From Pseudoroseicyclus tamaricis (GTDB taxonomy: Bacteria; Pseudomonadota; Alphaproteobacteria; Rhodobacterales; Rhodobacteraceae): a stretch of DNA of 64,000 nucleotides. Below the pieces are notes generated by a model. The model did no database searches. It saw nothing but the letters and a program-made list of their open reading frames with translations, and was not told where the DNA came from. Shown here one piece after another: positions 17,360 through 25,578 of the stretch. How positions within the stretch are numbered: the first letter of the stretch is position 1; each line of letters starts with the position of its first letter. The translations under genes and the position numbers were made by a program. Where the stretch lies: the NCBI RefSeq assembly GCF_012070395.1, contig NZ_JAAFYS010000001.1, forward strand, positions 1,218,001 through 1,282,000, given 5' to 3'.

Positions 17360-17761
17360 CGCGGGGCTCCTGTCATGGGTTGCGCGTGAGGCTAGGGGCG
17401 GCTCGGGGCGCCGTCCAGCCCTGCGGCAAACGCGCGTGGAGGGGCGCCGGGCCGGGTTGGCGGGCCGGGCGCGCTAACGGAACCGTCACGCCGGGGCGGC
17501 ACCTTGACCGCTATCGGAAACCTGGCGACCCGATCGGCGCGGGCGTTGACCAACCCGTGATGACGATGGGTCCGCCCGCCCTCCTGCGGGGCGCTCCCAA
17601 TGCCTTATATAGGGAAAGTCGGGTTTTCCGGATCGGCGGGGAATGTTGACCTGCATCAAGGCGGGGGATAGGCCCGTCGGGCAAGAAAGTGCCGGCCCCT
17701 CGGCAGGGGCCCGACACGCGCCGCTTTGGCCGGGCCGGCATGAGAAGGAAAGGACAGCTTC
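17360..17761. other. Divergent control region between the M20 gene and hemA
   Basis: This 402-base region contains no supported gene. It holds an FNR-type box at 17646-17659 and a TATATA at 17606-17611 that could be a minus-10 element without an obvious minus-35. The low-GC patch around 17600-17660 stands out from its surroundings and is where I expect the hemA promoters. Confidence 0.6.
17646..17659 (+). promoter_or_regulatory. FNR/FnrL-type box upstream of hemA
   Basis: TTGACCTGCATCAA matches the FNR consensus TTGAT-N4-ATCAA at nine of ten defined positions. Its centre is about 110 bases ahead of the hemA start codon. In Rhodobacter, FnrL is known to regulate hemA when oxygen is low, so the site fits the gene. 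Confidence 0.8.
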
Positions 17762-18985
17762 GTGAATTTCGATGCGATGCTCGATACGGCGATCAACTCC
17801 CTTCACCAGGAGGGGCGCTACCGCACCTTCATCGACATCGCGCGCGATCGCGGCCACTTCCCTCATGCCCGCTGGTCCCGCCCCGACGGCACCGAGCAGC
17901 CGGTCACCATCTGGTGCGGCAATGACTATCTCGGCATGGGCCAGCACCCCGTCGTCCTCGCCGCCATGCACGAGGCGGTCGACGCCGCCGGCGCCGGCTC
18001 CGGCGGGACGCGGAACATCTCCGGCACCACCATCTGGCACAAGGAGCTGGAGGGCGAGCTGGCCGATCTGCATGGCAAGGAGGCGGCGCTGCTCTTCACC
18101 TCCGCTTACATCGCCAATGACGCGACGCTGAGCACGCTGCCGAAGCTCTTCCCCGGCCTCATCATCTATTCCGACGCGCTGAACCACGCCTCGATGATCG
18201 AGGGCATCCGCCGCAACGGCGGCGCCAAGCGCATCTTCCGCCACAACGACCTCGCTCACCTGCGCGAGCTCTTGGAGGCCGACGATCCCTCGGCGCCGAA
18301 GCTCATCGCCTTCGAATCGGTCTACTCGATGGATGGCGATTTCGGCCCGCTGGAGGAGATCGTCGCCCTCGCCGAGGAATTCGGCGCGCTGACCTATCTC
18401 GACGAAGTCCACGCCGTCGGCATGTACGGCCGGCGCGGCGGCGGCCTCTCGGAGGAGCTGGGGCTCGCCGGGCGGATCGACATCATCAACGGCACGCTCG
18501 GCAAGGCCTTCGGCGTGATGGGCGGCTATATCTCCGCCTCCGGCAAGATGTGCGACGCCATCCGCTCCTACGCGCCGGGCTTCATCTTCACCACCTCGCT
18601 GCCGCCGGCCGTGGCCGCCGGGGCGGCTGCCAGCGTCAAGCATCTGAAGGAAGACCAGGCGCTGCGCGACAAGCACCGTACGCAGGCGAAGATCCTCAAG
18701 ACGCGGCTCAAGGGCCTCGGCCTGCCGATCATCGACCATGGCAGTCACATCGTCCCCCTCATCGTGGGGGACCCGGTGCATACCAAGCGCCTGTCGGACA
18801 TGCTGCTCGCCGATTTCGGCATCTACGTGCAGCCCATCAACTTCCCCACCGTGCCGCGGGGGACGGAGCGGCTGCGCTTCACGCCCTCGCCCGTGCACGG
18901 CCCGAAGGAGACGGACGCGCTGGTCAAGGCGCTCGACTCGCTCTGGTCGCATTGCGCGCTCAACCGCATCGAGCTGGCCGGCTGA
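17762..18985 (+). CDS. hemA: 5-aminolevulinate synthase
   Basis: The 407-residue PLP enzyme condenses glycine with succinyl-CoA, the first step of tetrapyrrole synthesis by the C4 (Shemin) route of Alphaproteobacteria. The glycine-rich [13 protein letters not shown] is near residues 78-90 and the PLP lysine is Lys248 in [12 protein letters not shown]. The start is a GTG at 17762, preceded by AAGGAAAGGACAG; the N-terminus MNFDAML and overall length fit the family. An FNR-type box and a downstream terminator bracket the gene. Confidence 0.98.
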   Translation: MNFDAMLDTAINSLHQEGRYRTFIDIARDRGHFPHARWSRPDGTEQPVTIWCGNDYLGMGQHPVVLAAMHEAVDAAGAGSGGTRNISGTTIWHKELEGELADLHGKEAALLFTSAYIANDATLSTLPKLFPGLIIYSDALNHASMIEGIRRNGGAKRIFRHNDLAHLRELLEADDPSAPKLIAFESVYSMDGDFGPLEEIVALAEEFGALTYLDEVHAVGMYGRRGGGLSEELGLAGRIDIINGTLGKAFGVMGGYISASGKMCDAIRSYAPGFIFTTSLPPAVAAGAAASVKHLKEDQALRDKHRTQAKILKTRLKGLGLPIIDHGSHIVPLIVGDPVHTKRLSDMLLADFGIYVQPINFPTVPRGTERLRFTPSPVHGPKETDALVKALDSLWSHCALNRIELAG

Positions 18986-19017
18986 GACGCAGGGAGACCC
19001 CGCCGCAACGTCAGGAA

Positions 19018-19044
19018 TGGGCGCCCTCGGGCGCCCAATTTTTT
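19018..19044 (+). terminator. Rho-independent terminator of hemA
   Basis: TGGGCGCC and GGCGCCCA pair around a CTCG loop, followed by ATTTTTT. It lies 32 bases after the hemA stop codon. Confidence 0.9.
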
Positions 19045-19248
19045 ACCGCCCCTTAACCATTCGGAACTAGGGGCGAAGTGAACGAAGTATCAAGTTTTAA
19101 GGCTGTGCGCGGCTTTGCGCCGAACCAATTCTCAATTCTTTTCTGCGGGTGCGACTCTTGCTGGTGTATGTTAGGCGCAGGCAGGCGGCGACGTTTGATT
19201 CGAGCGCGCCCGGGGGATGACTGGCAGGCAGAAAGGCGGCTCGCGCTC

Positions 19249-20550
19249 ATGATTGGTCGCGGCTTCAGGCGGGACAAGGACGCCCAGGAGGACGAAGCCA
19301 AGGGCTTCGATGCTTTCGAGCTTCGGCTCGGCGACCTGATGCGTGGCGAACGCGCGACAATGGGCAAGAGCCTTCTCGACGTGCAGCGAGAGCTGCGCAT
19401 CAAGGCTGCCTACATCGCCGCGATCGAGAATTGCGATCCCACCGCATTCGACACACCCGGCTTCATCGCCGGCTACGTGCGCTCCTACGCGCGCTATCTC
19501 AACATGGACCCGGACTGGGCGTTCGATACCTTCTGCCGGGAGAGCGGTTTCGTCACCGCCCACGGCATGTCGGAGTCGGCCTCCTCCGTGAAACCGACGC
19601 GGGAGGAGCGGATGGCCGCCTCCGGCGTGGGGCGCGACATCTTCGCCTCCTCAACGACGCCCTTCATCCCGGCCGGTGAGCGCATGTTCTCGGGCATCGA
19701 GCCGCGGGCCATCGGCTCTCTGGCCGTGCTCGGGGTGCTCATCGCGGGACTCGGCTACGGCGGCTGGTCCCTCCTGCAGGAGGTGCAGAAGGTGCAGTTC
19801 GCCCCGGTGGAGCAGCCGCCGGTGGTGCTCTCCGATGTCGATCCGCTCGCCGGCGCCACCCGCGGCGCCCAGACGGTAGGGGAGGGCGACGAGCTCGCCT
19901 CCATGACGCTGCCCTCGGCCGAGGCGCTGGAGCGGCTCTATCGCCCGCAGGCTCTCGACGTGCCGGTGCTCACCCGCCGCGACGGCCCGATCGCCTCGCT
20001 CGACCCCGATTCCATCGGCGCGCTCGCGCCGGGCGGGTCCGGCGATCCGCGCCGCGACCGTCAGGCGGAGATGCTGGCCGCCTCGCTCGGCGGCGTCACG
20101 GCGCCGCAGGTGGCGCCGGGTGACGTTGGCTCCGGGGAGCTTGGCACCGCCGCGCTCGCCGATGCCGGGGCGGAGCTGCCGGCCCCCCGCGCCGTGCAGG
20201 TGACGGAGGGCGAAGCGCCCGAGGTGATGCTCGTCGCCGTCCGCCCGGCATGGTTGCGCGTGCGCGCCGCCTCCGGCACGGTGATCTTCGAGGGAATCCT
20301 CGATGCCGGGCAGACCTACGAGCTGCCGCAGACGGAAGAGCCTGCGACGGTGCGCATCGGCGAGTCCGGCGCGCTCTACTTCGCCGTCAACGGCCAGCAC
20401 TACGGGCCCGCCGGTCCGCGCGGCGCGGTGACGGATGGCATCGTCCTCGCCGCCGAGGCGCTGACTGAGGAATATGCCGCCGCCGACCTTGCCGACGATG
20501 CCGATCTCGCCGAATATGTCCGCGTCGCCGAGGCCCCGCTGAGCGACTAG
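19249..20550 (+). CDS. RodZ-like helix-turn-helix membrane protein (DUF4115)
   Basis: The 433-residue protein has an N-terminal HTH_25-type domain at about residues 25-95 (GKSLLDVQRELRIKAAYIAAIE), one membrane segment near residues 150-172 and a long alanine/proline-rich periplasmic linker. A C-terminal DUF4115-like domain contains VRPAWLRVRAASGTVIFEG. This layout is that of RodZ, which links MreB to the envelope. The ATG at 19249 replaces an upstream GTG at 19078, because the extra 57 codons are cysteine- and arginine-rich and unlike the family. The gene precedes ispG by 60 bases and is probably in the same operon. Confidence 0.82.
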   Translation: MIGRGFRRDKDAQEDEAKGFDAFELRLGDLMRGERATMGKSLLDVQRELRIKAAYIAAIENCDPTAFDTPGFIAGYVRSYARYLNMDPDWAFDTFCRESGFVTAHGMSESASSVKPTREERMAASGVGRDIFASSTTPFIPAGERMFSGIEPRAIGSLAVLGVLIAGLGYGGWSLLQEVQKVQFAPVEQPPVVLSDVDPLAGATRGAQTVGEGDELASMTLPSAEALERLYRPQALDVPVLTRRDGPIASLDPDSIGALAPGGSGDPRRDRQAEMLAASLGGVTAPQVAPGDVGSGELGTAALADAGAELPAPRAVQVTEGEAPEVMLVAVRPAWLRVRAASGTVIFEGILDAGQTYELPQTEEPATVRIGESGALYFAVNGQHYGPAGPRGAVTDGIVLAAEALTEEYAAADLADDADLAEYVRVAEAPLSD

Positions 20551-20610
20551 GCGGCGCGACCCACCCATGCGCCCCTTGCCGGCCGGCCGGGACGCCCCAG
20601 ATGGTGACTC

Positions 20611-21732
20611 ATGAGCCACAATCCAGTTCGCCCCTGGCGCAATATCGAGCGTCGCAAATCGCGCCTGATCCACGTGGGCAATGTCCCCGTGGGCGGCGAC
20701 GCGCCGATCTCCGTCCAGACGATGACCAACACGCTGACGACCGACGTGCCCGGCACCATCGCCCAGATCCAGGCGGCGGCGGAGGCCGGGGCCGACATCG
20801 TGCGCGTCTCGGTGCCCGACGAGGATTCGTCTCGCGCGCTGAAGGAGATCGTGCGCGAGAGCCCGGTGCCGATCGTCGCGGACATCCACTTCCACTACAA
20901 GCGCGCCATCGAGAGCGCCGAGGCCGGCGCCGCCTGCCTGCGCATCAACCCCGGGAACATCGGCGATGACCGCCGGGTGAAGGAGGTCATCCGCGCCGCC
21001 AAGGATCACGGCTGCTCCATGCGCATCGGCGTGAACGCCGGCAGCCTCGAGCGGGACCTGCTTGAGAAGTACGGTGAGCCCTGCCCGGAGGCGATGGTCG
21101 AGAGCGGTCTCGATCACATCAAGATCCTCGAGGACAACGACTTCCTCGAGTTCAAGATCTCGGTGAAGGCGTCGGACGTCTTCCTCGCCGCCGCCGCCTA
21201 CCAGGCACTGGCCGAGGCGACGGAGGCCCCCATTCACCTCGGCATCACCGAGGCGGGCGGGCTCATGTCCGGCACGATCAAGAGCGCCATCGGCCTCGGC
21301 AACCTCCTCTGGATGGGCATCGGCGACACGGTGCGCGTCTCTCTCTCCGCCGATCCGGTGGAGGAAGTGCGTGTGGGCTACGAGATCCTGAAGTCGCTGG
21401 GGCTGAGGCACCGCGGCGTCAACATCATCTCCTGCCCCAGCTGCGCGCGGCAGGGGTTCGACGTGATCAAGACGGTGGAGGTCCTCGAGGACCGGCTGGC
21501 CCATATCAAGGAGCCGATGAGCCTGAGCATCATCGGCTGCGTGGTGAACGGGCCGGGCGAGGCGCTGATGACGGATGTCGGCTTCACGGGCGGCGGCTCG
21601 GGCAACGGCATGGTCTACCTCGCCGGCAAGCAGAGCCACCGGATGAGCAACGACCAGATGATCGACCACATCGTCGAGCAGGTCGAAAAGAAGGCCGCCC
21701 AGCTCGCCGCCCAGAAGGAAGCGGCGGAGTAG
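20611..21732 (+). CDS. ispG: 4-hydroxy-3-methylbut-2-enyl-diphosphate synthase
   Basis: The 373-residue iron-sulfur enzyme carries out the penultimate step of the MEP isoprenoid pathway, converting MEcPP to HMBPP. The [4Fe-4S] cysteines are in [11 protein letters not shown] near residues 270-280 and [10 protein letters not shown] near 310. The N-terminal TIM-barrel segments [12 protein letters not shown] and RINPGNIG are intact. The length matches single-domain bacterial IspG. Confidence 0.97.
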   Translation: MSHNPVRPWRNIERRKSRLIHVGNVPVGGDAPISVQTMTNTLTTDVPGTIAQIQAAAEAGADIVRVSVPDEDSSRALKEIVRESPVPIVADIHFHYKRAIESAEAGAACLRINPGNIGDDRRVKEVIRAAKDHGCSMRIGVNAGSLERDLLEKYGEPCPEAMVESGLDHIKILEDNDFLEFKISVKASDVFLAAAAYQALAEATEAPIHLGITEAGGLMSGTIKSAIGLGNLLWMGIGDTVRVSLSADPVEEVRVGYEILKSLGLRHRGVNIISCPSCARQGFDVIKTVEVLEDRLAHIKEPMSLSIIGCVVNGPGEALMTDVGFTGGGSGNGMVYLAGKQSHRMSNDQMIDHIVEQVEKKAAQLAAQKEAAE

Positions 21733-21850
21733 CGCAGGGCGGTTGGCCGTGCCCCCGTGGGGCGGGTGTGCAAGCCGTCGCCGCGGTCCGCGCTTGGCCC
21801 GGCGTTCCCTGATCTGGAAGACGTCGCCCCTGGCGCACCGCTCTCACGCC

Positions 21851-22010
21851 GGCCCGTGGGGTGGCGCTGCAACGGGGCCTCCGGCGCGCTTTATGCCAGC
21901 CAAGCCCCTCCTCGCTCCGAGCGAGGCACCAAGCTCAGCCAGAGCGCCAGCCCGCGGGGACGGGCCGGCGCTCGCGCGGCGGCCTGCGGTCTTGATTCCG
22001 CGCAGGGAGA
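21851..22010 (+). repeat. Composite intergenic repeat, copy B
   Basis: It begins GGCCCGTGGGGTGGCG and continues through TTTATGCCAGCCAAGC to CTTGATTCCG. It aligns with copies A, C and D. With the hairpins at 22065-22122 it occupies most of the 442-base gap between ispG and the DsbA-like gene, which otherwise holds no supportable gene. Confidence 0.7.
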
Positions 22011-22064
22011 AGAGCGGCAGGCGAGTGGATTGGGACGCGAGCGGAAATGGCGGTGAAGAAAAAT

Positions 22065-22122
22065 GGCGGGCTGAAGCCCGCCCTACGGGGGCGAAGGCGG
22101 CACGCCGGGCTTCAGGCCCGGC
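22065..22122 (+). repeat. Pair of GGGCTTCAGCCC-type hairpins
   Basis: GGCGGGCTGAAGCCCGCC (22065-22082) is followed by CTACGG and then by GCCGGGCTTCAGGCCCGGC (22104-22122). Both are strong hairpins. The CCCTACGG flank is shared with the GTAGGGTGGGTT elements, which suggests a related insertion-prone class of palindrome. Confidence 0.7.
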
Positions 22123-22174
22123 GCCCGCCGATGAGGCCTAGGCCTAGCCCAACCGGTATCCCCGGCGCGCCCCC

Positions 22175-22927
22175 TCACCCCTCTTCGCGCAGATCCGCCA
22201 CTACGCCCTGCATCGAGGCCAGCGGTACGTAGCCGCGCAGCATCTCGTCCTCGATCACGAAAGTCGGCGTCCCGTTGATGCGCAGGCGGCTGGCGAGGTC
22301 GTGGTTCGCCTGGATCTCGGTCTCCACCTCTTCGGAGAGCATGTGGTCGAGCACCGGGCCCGGCTCCAGCCCCAAGGTCTGCGCCAGCTGGGCCAGCGAA
22401 TCCGGCGTCACGTCGCTGCGCATGACCATCAGCGCGTCATGCACCTCCTTGTAGAGGTCGTCGCCGTGCAGCTGCTTCACCGCCACGGCGAATTGCGAGG
22501 CCAGCAGCGACTGCTCCCCAAGGATGGGGAACTCCTTCAGGATGAAGCGGATGTTGCCGTCGGTCTCCACCAGCTGCTCCACCTCGGCGAAGGCCTGCCG
22601 GCAATAGCCGCAGCGGTAATCCATGAACTCCACCAGAGTGATGTCACCCTCCGGGTTGCCCCCCACCCAGGAATGGCCGTCGCTGAAGAGCGAATCCGCG
22701 TTCGCCGCCGCGAGCTGCTGGTCGGCCATCGCCGCCATCTCTGCCTCGCGCTGCTCGAGGACGCCGATCGCCTCCATCAGCACCTCCGGGTTGTCCAGCA
22801 GATAAGAGCGGACCTCCTCACGGAAGACGCTGCGCTCCTCGTCCGTCATGTCGGTCAGGCCTTGCGCGGCGAGGGGGGAGGCGAGGGCGGTCGTCCCCGC
22901 GATCAGAAGGGCGTGAAGGCGGCGCAT
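22175..22927 (-). CDS. DsbA-family thiol:disulfide oxidoreductase, periplasmic
   Basis: The 250-residue protein has a signal peptide (MRRLHALLIAGTTALASPLAAQG) and a charged helical N-terminal region at about residues 25-80 that may mediate oligomerisation, as in ScsC/Com1-type proteins. A thioredoxin-fold domain follows with the active site CGYC at residues 106-109 and the cis-proline loop in NGTPTFVIED. It should form or isomerise disulfides in the periplasm. The ATG at 22927 has GAGGA eight bases ahead; the upstream in-frame start at 23020 would overlap the divergent aminotransferase gene. Confidence 0.9.
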   Translation of the reverse strand: MRRLHALLIAGTTALASPLAAQGLTDMTDEERSVFREEVRSYLLDNPEVLMEAIGVLEQREAEMAAMADQQLAAANADSLFSDGHSWVGGNPEGDITLVEFMDYRCGYCRQAFAEVEQLVETDGNIRFILKEFPILGEQSLLASQFAVAVKQLHGDDLYKEVHDALMVMRSDVTPDSLAQLAQTLGLEPGPVLDHMLSEEVETEIQANHDLASRLRINGTPTFVIEDEMLRGYVPLASMQGVVADLREEG

Positions 22928-23007
22928 CGGGAAATCCTCTTTCGGCGGGTGCGTTGACGGGGCACCCCCGCCCTTGGCAGAACTGGCGCGACAATAGGGG
23001 CGGGCGA

Positions 23008-24153
23008 ATGCAGGTTTCAAGGCGGGGCGCGGTCGATCCGTTCATCGTGATGGACGTGATGGAGCAGGCGCGCGCGGCAGAGGACGCCGGGCGCCACATC
23101 ATCCACATGGAGGTCGGCCAGCCCGGCACCGGCGCCCCCTCGGGCGCTTTGGCGCGCCTCGGGGAGGAGATGGCGGGCGATCCGCTCGGCTATTCCGTGG
23201 CGCTCGGCATCCCGGCGCTGCGCGCCCGCATCGCGCGCCATTACGGCGAGTGGTACGGGGTCGATCTCGACCCGGCGCGCGTCATCGTCACCGCCGGCGC
23301 CTCCGGCGCCTTCCTGCTCTCCTTCACCGCGCTCTTCGATGCCGGCGCCCGCGTCGGCCTCGGGCTGCCTTGCTACCCCTCCTACCGGCAGATCCTGAGG
23401 GCCCTGTCGCTGGAGCCGGTGCACATCCGCACCCGGCTGCAGAACGGCATGCAGCCCGTCCCGGCGGAGCTGGAGGGGCTGGGCCTGAACGGCCTGCTCC
23501 TCGCCAGCCCCAACAACCCGACCGGCGCCATGCTGGACCGTGACCGGCTGGCGGAGATGGCGGCGGCCTGCGAGGCGCGAGGCATCGCGCTGATTTCCGA
23601 CGAGATCTACCACGGCATCGGCAATGCCCCGGTCTCGGCGCTGGAGGTGACGGACGAGGTGCACGTCATCAACTCCTTCTCCAAGTACTTCTCGATGACC
23701 GGCTGGCGGGTCGGCTGGATGGTCGTGCCCCCGGACCACGTCCGCCTCGTCGAGCGGCTGGCGCAGAACATGTTCATCTGCCCCTCGCACGCCGCGCAGC
23801 GACTCGCCCTCCACGCCTTCGACTGCCCGGAGGAGCTGGAGGCGAACGCGGCCGTCTACGAGGCGAACCGGGCGATGATGGTGGAGGTGCTGGCGGCGAT
23901 GGGCCTCGGCCGCATCGCGCCGCCCGACGGGGCCTTCTACATCTATGCCGATGTCTCGGCCTTCACCGGCGATTCCCTCGCCTTCGCCGGGGAGATCCTC
24001 GCCGAGGCCGGCGTGGCGGTGACGCCGGGGCTCGATTTCGACCCCGAGGAGGGGCACCGCTGGATGCGCTTCTCCTACGCCCGCGCCACGGCGGATATCG
24101 AGGAGGGGCTGGCCCGCCTCTCCGCCTTCTTCGCAAGGCGGGCGGCGGCATGA
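23008..24153 (+). CDS. Class I/II PLP-dependent aminotransferase
   Basis: The 381-residue fold-type I aminotransferase has the substrate/cofactor segment ASPNNPTGAML near residues 166-176, SDEIYHG at 197-203 and the PLP lysine Lys226 in NSFSKYFSMTGWRVG. It probably acts on an aspartate- or aromatic-type amino acid in the cytosol; the exact substrate is not readable. ATG 23008 is preceded by AGGGGCGGGCGA. Its stop overlaps the amiC start by four bases (ATGA). Confidence 0.9.
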   Translation: MQVSRRGAVDPFIVMDVMEQARAAEDAGRHIIHMEVGQPGTGAPSGALARLGEEMAGDPLGYSVALGIPALRARIARHYGEWYGVDLDPARVIVTAGASGAFLLSFTALFDAGARVGLGLPCYPSYRQILRALSLEPVHIRTRLQNGMQPVPAELEGLGLNGLLLASPNNPTGAMLDRDRLAEMAAACEARGIALISDEIYHGIGNAPVSALEVTDEVHVINSFSKYFSMTGWRVGWMVVPPDHVRLVERLAQNMFICPSHAAQRLALHAFDCPEELEANAAVYEANRAMMVEVLAAMGLGRIAPPDGAFYIYADVSAFTGDSLAFAGEILAEAGVAVTPGLDFDPEEGHRWMRFSYARATADIEEGLARLSAFFARRAAA

Positions 24154-25358
24154 GGGCGCTCCTCGCGGCGCTCCTCATCCTCCTCGCGGCCGCCGCCCCG
24201 GCGCAGGACTTCTCGGCCCTCGCCCGGCTCGACGTGGCGCAGAGCCAGATCCGCGACGACGGCGACGGGCTGGGGGTGGAGCTGCACCTGTCGCAGACCG
24301 TTCCCTACCGTGCCTACACGCTGGCGGAGCCGTGGCGCCTCGTCCTCGATTTCCGCGAGCTGGATTTCCGCGGCGCCACCCGCGCCGGCCTGCTCAATGC
24401 CGACAACGCGGAGGGCGTGCGCTTCGGCCCCGTCCAGCCGGGCCTCTCCCGGCTGGTGCTGGAGCTGGGCGCCCCCATGCGCATCGCCACCGCCGGGCTG
24501 GACGTCGACGAGGCGGCGGGCACCGCGACCCTCCGCGTCTCCCTCGTCGCCGCTTCTGCGCAGAGCGCCACCGCCGTCGCCGGCGCCCCCGCCAGCCCCG
24601 GCTGGCCGGACCCGGCCACCGCCGCGCTGGCGCCCGCCGCGCCGGAGGAGGCCGCCCCGCTGACGGTGGTGATCGACCCCGGCCATGGCGGCCTCGACCC
24701 CGGCGCCCAGCGGGCCGGCCTCGACGAGGCCGACGTCATGCTCACGCTGGCGCTGGAGCTGTCGGAGGCGCTCACCCGCGCCGGGATGCGCGCCGTGCTC
24801 ACCCGAACGGAGGATGTCTTCGTCCCCCTGCAGGACCGCATCTCCATCGCCCGCGCGGCGGGGGCGGACGTGATGATCTCGCTCCATGCCGACGCGCTGG
24901 AGGATGACGAGGTCACCTCGGGCGCCTCGATCTACACCCTCTCCGCCTCGGCGGAGAACGAGGCCTCCTCCCGCATGGCCGAGCGCCATGAGCGGGGCGA
25001 CATCCTCGGCGGGCTCGACCTGTCGGGGCAGGACGATTCCATCGCCACCATACTGATGGAGCTGGCCCGCACGGAGACCGGCCCCTCCGGCCTGCGCCTC
25101 GCCGATGCCCTCCTGACCGCCCTGCGCGAGGAGGGCGCCCGCCTGCGCACCAACCCGCAGCGCCAGGCTCTGCTGGCCGTTCTCACGGCGGCGGATTTCC
25201 CGGCCGTGCTGCTGGAGGTGGGCTTCCTCTCCTCCGCCCGCGACCGGGCGGAGCTGACGAGCGCCGAAGGCCGCGCGAAGATCATCGCCGGCATCACCTC
25301 CGCCCTGCGCCGCTGGGCCGCGACGGAAGAGGCCCGCGCCCCGCTCCTGCGCCAGTAA
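24150..25358 (+). CDS. amiC: N-acetylmuramoyl-L-alanine amidase (AMIN + Amidase_3)
   Basis: The 402-residue periplasmic protein has a signal peptide ending near AAAAPAQD, an AMIN domain at about residues 25-130 and an Amidase_3 catalytic domain at about 170-395. Zinc ligands are visible in VIDPGHGGLDPG, in SLHADA and near LLEVGFLSS. It cleaves the stem peptide from N-acetylmuramic acid and is needed for daughter-cell separation in related bacteria. It overlaps the aminotransferase stop by four bases and precedes mrcA. Confidence 0.94.
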   Translation: MRALLAALLILLAAAAPAQDFSALARLDVAQSQIRDDGDGLGVELHLSQTVPYRAYTLAEPWRLVLDFRELDFRGATRAGLLNADNAEGVRFGPVQPGLSRLVLELGAPMRIATAGLDVDEAAGTATLRVSLVAASAQSATAVAGAPASPGWPDPATAALAPAAPEEAAPLTVVIDPGHGGLDPGAQRAGLDEADVMLTLALELSEALTRAGMRAVLTRTEDVFVPLQDRISIARAAGADVMISLHADALEDDEVTSGASIYTLSASAENEASSRMAERHERGDILGGLDLSGQDDSIATILMELARTETGPSGLRLADALLTALREEGARLRTNPQRQALLAVLTAADFPAVLLEVGFLSSARDRAELTSAEGRAKIIAGITSALRRWAATEEARAPLLRQ

Positions 25359-25392
25359 GCCCCCGCCGGCCGAGGCGCCGAACGCCAGCCAC

Positions 25393-25463
25393 CGCCCCCC
25401 GGTCTTTGGTCCCGAAAATCCTCGGGGGGGCTGCCAACGGCAGCGGGGGGCAGACAGCCCCCC
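25393..25463 (-). repeat. G/C-tract intergenic repeat, copy 2
   Basis: The reverse complement reads GGGGGGCTGTCTGCCCCCC, then a G/C-tract block, ATTTTCGGGACCAAAGACCG. It shares the GGGACCAAAGAC core with copy 1 at 2942-3000 and lies between amiC and the mrcA promoter. Confidence 0.7.
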
Positions 25464-25525
25464 TCCACCGCCCGCCACCCCGCCAATCCGCCGGCGATTT
25501 CCCACCGCCTGTCGCAATCGTGCTT

Positions 25526-25554
25526 TTGACCCGGCCTTCCCAACCGCCTATATG
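25526..25554 (+). promoter_or_regulatory. Sigma-70 promoter of mrcA
   Basis: TTGACC and TATATG are separated by 17 bases, a good housekeeping promoter. The minus-10 element overlaps an in-frame ATG at 25552, so translation from that codon is unlikely and the ATG at 25579 is favoured. Confidence 0.65.
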
Positions 25555-25578
25555 GCGCCGAGGATATCCCGGCAGGTC

